Source: Deltaproteobacteria bacterium (lineage in GTDB: Bacteria; Myxococcota_A; Polyangia; Polyangiales; Houyiibacteriaceae). Taken from it: DNA of 8,333 nucleotides. Positions 6,734 through 8,333 of this stretch are shown piece after piece. The stretch spans positions 1-8,333 of the forward strand of contig JAPUKT010000111.1 in the NCBI GenBank assembly GCA_027295555.1. Reading direction: 5' to 3'. How positions within the stretch are numbered: the first letter of the stretch is position 1; each line of letters starts with the position of its first letter. Position numbers and translations under genes: made by a program. The notes under the pieces are model-generated. The model saw only the letters and a list, made by a program, of their open reading frames with translations. It searched no databases and was not told where the DNA came from.

Positions 6734-7378
6734 TCAACCGGTGATGTCGGGGCTTGGGTTGCCCGCGGGAGTGCTGTCGTGGGCGGCGCCCTTGATCACC
6801 TTTTGCGCGAGCGTCGCGAGGCTGCGCGCACCGCTCTTCTTCAAGAGCGAGCGAATTTGGGCCTTGACCGTGTTCTCCGCGACTCCGAGCGCGTCGGCGA
6901 GCTCCTTACGAGAAAGCCCGTCGACCGAGAGCGTCAGGAGCTCGGTTTCTCGCCGGGTGAGCTTCAACTGCCGCGCGAGGTGTTCGATCCGCTGGCCAAT
7001 GGCGGCGTCGTCCACACGCTCTTGCGCCAGGGCGCGTTGAATGAATGGATTCAAGTTGTCGGCCGAGGCGGGCTTACACACGTACTCCCCGCGCATCGTC
7101 TGAACTTTGTTGACCACATCACGATTAAGCTGGCCAGTGAGCACCAGGACCGGCAGCGCCCCGTGAGTTTGGCGAATCTCGGCAAGGAGGTCCAAGCCGT
7201 ATCCATCGGGCAGAATCAGATCGAGCACCACGCCCGTCCATTCTCCGTGGTTTTGGAGTTTGTCGCGCGCGGCCGCCATGTTGTGGACGACCTCGACGGG
7301 TCCGTGACGGCCAAAGGTGCGAGCGAGAGTACGAGCAAGCGTCGGCTCGTCCTCGACGATCAGAAACCCTGCCGGCAT
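6734..7378 (-). CDS. response regulator, receiver plus LuxR/GerE-type helix-turn-helix
   Basis: This is a 214 aa two-domain transcription factor. The receiver domain (about 4-118) has the acidic pocket E9-D10-E11, the phosphoacceptor D53 in VVLDLILPDGYG, T81 and K102 in the CKPAS segment, so it looks phosphorylatable. A short linker leads to a LuxR/GerE-type DNA-binding domain (about 139-195), with LTRRETELLTL (140-150) and the recognition helix region VAENTVKAQIRSLLKKSG (166-183). The last 15 residues are polar and probably disordered. No sensor kinase is seen in the window, so this is an orphan regulator locally. ATG 7378 lacks a clear ribosome binding site. The gene is divergent from the FHA protein, with a 233-base spacer that carries promoter-like and dyad elements. 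Candidate targets are its own operon and the FHA gene. Confidence 0.9.
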   Translation of the reverse strand: MPAGFLIVEDEPTLARTLARTFGRHGPVEVVHNMAAARDKLQNHGEWTGVVLDLILPDGYGLDLLAEIRQTHGALPVLVLTGQLNRDVVNKVQTMRGEYVCKPASADNLNPFIQRALAQERVDDAAIGQRIEHLARQLKLTRRETELLTLSVDGLSRKELADALGVAENTVKAQIRSLLKKSGARSLATLAQKVIKGAAHDSTPAGNPSPDITG

Positions 7379-7400
7379 GCGGCGTAAGCTACCCCAGTTG

Positions 7401-7444
7401 ACCCCTTCGGTGATACCGATTCCGGCTAGTCGAAGGGTTTTTTT
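7401..7444 (+). terminator. terminator-like hairpin with T-run on the + strand
   Basis: CCCTTCG (7403-7409) pairs with CGAAGGG (7431-7437) and is followed at once by seven T residues (7438-7444), the layout of an intrinsic terminator. The 21-base loop is long, and its start can form an alternative small hairpin, CGGT-GAT-ACCG (7408-7418). No + strand gene ends nearby: the preceding gene is on the opposite strand. It would therefore stop only antisense transcription of the response regulator, or some unseen short RNA. Confidence 0.35.
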
Positions 7445-7451
7445 AACCCTT
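7433..7451. repeat. perfect inverted repeat AAGGGTT-T5-AACCCTT
   Basis: A 7-bp stem flanks a 5-T loop. The left arm is shared with the terminator-like hairpin at 7403-7437, so the two structures exclude each other. It lies in the predicted leader of the response regulator transcript. As DNA it could be an operator; as RNA it could be half of a structural switch. Confidence 0.45.
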
Positions 7452-7484
7452 ATCGGGCGGCGCCGTCACCTCATGCCGGTTTAA

Positions 7485-7513
7485 GTATAGTAATTTCAAT
7501 GTCTTGCCGTCTA
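7485..7513 (-). promoter_or_regulatory. sigma70-type promoter for the response regulator operon
   Basis: Read on the minus strand, TAGACG (7513-7508, four of six matches to TTGACA) is followed after exactly 17 bases by TATACT (7490-7485, five of six matches to TATAAT). It lies in the most AT-rich patch of the window. The start point would be near 7478, giving a leader of about 100 bases that contains the competing hairpins. On the + strand the same patch reads TATAGT (7486-7491) but lacks a good -35. Confidence 0.45.
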
Positions 7514-7534
7514 GGCCCCCTGGGCGAGTGTTTG

Positions 7535-7548
7535 GGCTGAGATCAGCC
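7535..7548. promoter_or_regulatory. 6-2-6 inverted repeat, possible operator
   Basis: GGCTGA-GA-TCAGCC is a perfect dyad of two 6-base arms in the spacer between the divergent response regulator and FHA genes. Its size suits a dimeric helix-turn-helix regulator. No second copy was noticed in the window. The rest of the spacer, 7379-7611, shows no coding sequence that I can support. Confidence 0.35.
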
Positions 7549-7573
7549 GGTGGGGCGATGAATTCCCAGCGAC

Positions 7574-7602
7574 TTGACGGGGGAGTTCGGCCCCTCTTGA
7601 AT
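7574..7602 (+). promoter_or_regulatory. weak promoter candidate for the FHA gene
   Basis: TTGACG (7574-7579, five of six matches to TTGACA) and TTGAAT (7597-7602, four of six matches to TATAAT) are 17 bases apart. Transcription would start only a few bases before ATG 7612, so the mRNA would be nearly leaderless. The -10 match is poor. Confidence 0.25.
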
Positions 7603-7611
7603 GATCGAGCA

Positions 7612-8333
7612 ATGTACGCGGTGCTGATCACCGATGAGGGGGGCGTGCGACGGCGGCTCGATTTCTCGAAGCCGGAAGTGACCGTCGGGCGCGTTCAAGG
7701 AAACGACATCGTCTTGGCCAAGCGGAACGTGTCCAAGCAGCACGCGCGCTTGTCTCTCGAGGACGACAAAGCGGTCGTCGTCGACCTGAACAGCACGAAC
7801 GGCACCTGGGTGAACGGTCGCAAAATTACCTCGCCCCATCCGTTGAAGTCCGGCGACAAGATCTACATCGCCGACTTCATCATCACGCTGGAATCGGGCG
7901 AGGTCGACAAGCCTGGGAGCGTGGCGACAGGAAGCGTTTCGGAGCCGTCAGCGCTCCCGGTCAAGCCGTCGATGCCGATCAGATCGTCGATGCCGGTCAA
8001 GTCGTCGATGCCCCCGAGGGCGAGGACCAGCCGGTCAAAGGACGGCATGAAGACCAGCCTGCCGCCGCGCCTCGAACGCAGGCCGACGGACGGGGCTGAG
8101 CTTTCGAAGAAGGGTGCGCCGACAGACGACCCGCTTGGCGAGCTAATGTCCCGGCTGGCGAAGCGAATCGACGTCGAAGATCTGAATCCGGCATCGATGA
8201 AGGACCAGGAGCGCTGGTCGGCCGCACGCGCGGCGATCGCAGAAACGTTTCTCACGATGCAGACCGACGGATCAGTCAACGCAGAAGTCGACATGCGGCA
8301 GGTCGCACACACCGCGCTACATGAAGCGGTGGG
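7612..8333 (+). CDS. FHA-domain protein, probably FHA-CpaF/TadA-type secretion ATPase (partial, 3' end outside window)
   Basis: The frame is open to the window edge (240 full codons), so this is a truncated view. Residues about 2-95 form an FHA domain, which binds phosphothreonine: VGRVQGNDIVL (25-35), NVSKQHARL (39-47), where S41 and H44 are the core residues, and DLNSTNGTWVNG (58-69). A disordered basic/proline linker (about 100-165) contains three 6-residue repeats. From about 173 on, DPLGELMSRLAKRIDVEDL, ERWSAARAAIAETF and VDMRQVAHTALHEAVG resemble the N-terminal helical region of CpaF/TadA ATPases, which power tad pilus or type II-like secretion. The ATPase domain itself is not in view, so the fusion is inferred. 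ATG 7612 begins just before the first FHA strand; the alternative TTG 7597 would add five residues. Confidence 0.75.
   Translation, partial: MYAVLITDEGGVRRRLDFSKPEVTVGRVQGNDIVLAKRNVSKQHARLSLEDDKAVVVDLNSTNGTWVNGRKITSPHPLKSGDKIYIADFIITLESGEVDKPGSVATGSVSEPSALPVKPSMPIRSSMPVKSSMPPRARTSRSKDGMKTSLPPRLERRPTDGAELSKKGAPTDDPLGELMSRLAKRIDVEDLNPASMKDQERWSAARAAIAETFLTMQTDGSVNAEVDMRQVAHTALHEAV
7957..8010 (+). repeat. three in-frame 18-base tandem repeats in the FHA protein linker
   Basis: Three copies of an 18-base unit, at 7957-7974, 7975-7992 and 7993-8010, each encode six residues: PVKPSM, PIRSSM and PVKSSM. The units differ at a few positions. They lie in the flexible linker between the FHA domain and the presumed ATPase N-terminus. 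Such repeats can change copy number by slippage, altering linker length without breaking the frame. Confidence 0.75.

Noticed and set aside
6653..7387. Plus-strand open frame of 244 codons opposite the response regulator
   Set aside because: The minus-strand frame has all receiver and LuxR motifs; the + strand frame is their complement.
7433..7451. Reading AAGGGTT-T5-AACCCTT as a simple intrinsic terminator
   Set aside because: The Ts are in the loop and no T-run follows the stem on either strand. The terminator-like arrangement is the other pairing, 7403-7444, on the + strand.
7863..8312. Minus-strand frame with a repeated G-I-D-D-L pattern opposite the FHA gene
   Set aside because: The repeat is the complement of the 18-base tandem repeats in the FHA protein linker, and the + strand frame carries the FHA motifs.

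Overview
The window is GC-rich, densely packed bacterial DNA. GTG and TTG starts are frequent, stop/start overlaps are common, and many antisense reading frames are open, as expected at high GC. An FHA domain joined to what looks like a CpaF-type ATPase N-terminus, a receiver-LuxR response regulator and a secreted lipoprotein with a GWI...PD...CND pattern suggest Myxococcota (the former deltaproteobacterial myxobacteria). That placement is an inference from gene style, not from a phylogenetic marker. No rRNA, tRNA, CRISPR, insertion sequence, phage gene or plasmid gene was seen.

Region 1 (1-2518) concerns cytochrome c biogenesis. A CcmA-like ATPase (33-689) and a CcmB-like membrane protein (686-1366) overlap by ATGA on the + strand. 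They converge, three bases apart, on a minus-strand pair: a small DUF1285-like protein (1988-2518) followed by a membrane-anchored TlpA/ResA/CcmG-type thioredoxin (1370-1978). The heme-export components and the thiol reductant would act on opposite sides of the same pathway.

Region 2 (2545-6160) is a tight four-gene + strand cluster: otsA, otsB, a CysQ/inositol-monophosphatase-family phosphatase and a TPMT/HOL-type S-adenosylmethionine methyltransferase. otsA and otsB overlap by ATGA and give a complete UDP-glucose plus glucose-6-phosphate to trehalose pathway. The phosphatase probably clears 3'-phosphoadenosine 5'-phosphate (PAP), a salt-sensitive step in sulfur metabolism. The methyltransferase resembles enzymes acting on thiols, thiocyanate or halide. 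Together they read as a possible osmotic/salt and sulfur-stress unit, which is an inference.

Region 3 (6157-7378, minus strand) has a receiver-LuxR response regulator followed 28 bases later by a lipoprotein gene. No histidine kinase lies nearby.

Region 4 (7379-8333) is the only sizeable intergenic stretch, followed by a truncated + strand gene. The spacer carries a good minus-strand sigma70-type promoter, three mutually complementary segments that can form two competing hairpins, and a 6-2-6 inverted repeat. The gene starts with an FHA domain, has a linker of three 18-base tandem repeats, and runs off the window as it enters what looks like the N-terminal part of a CpaF/TadA secretion ATPase. 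The most original observations are the competing hairpins in the spacer and the repeated linker of the FHA protein.
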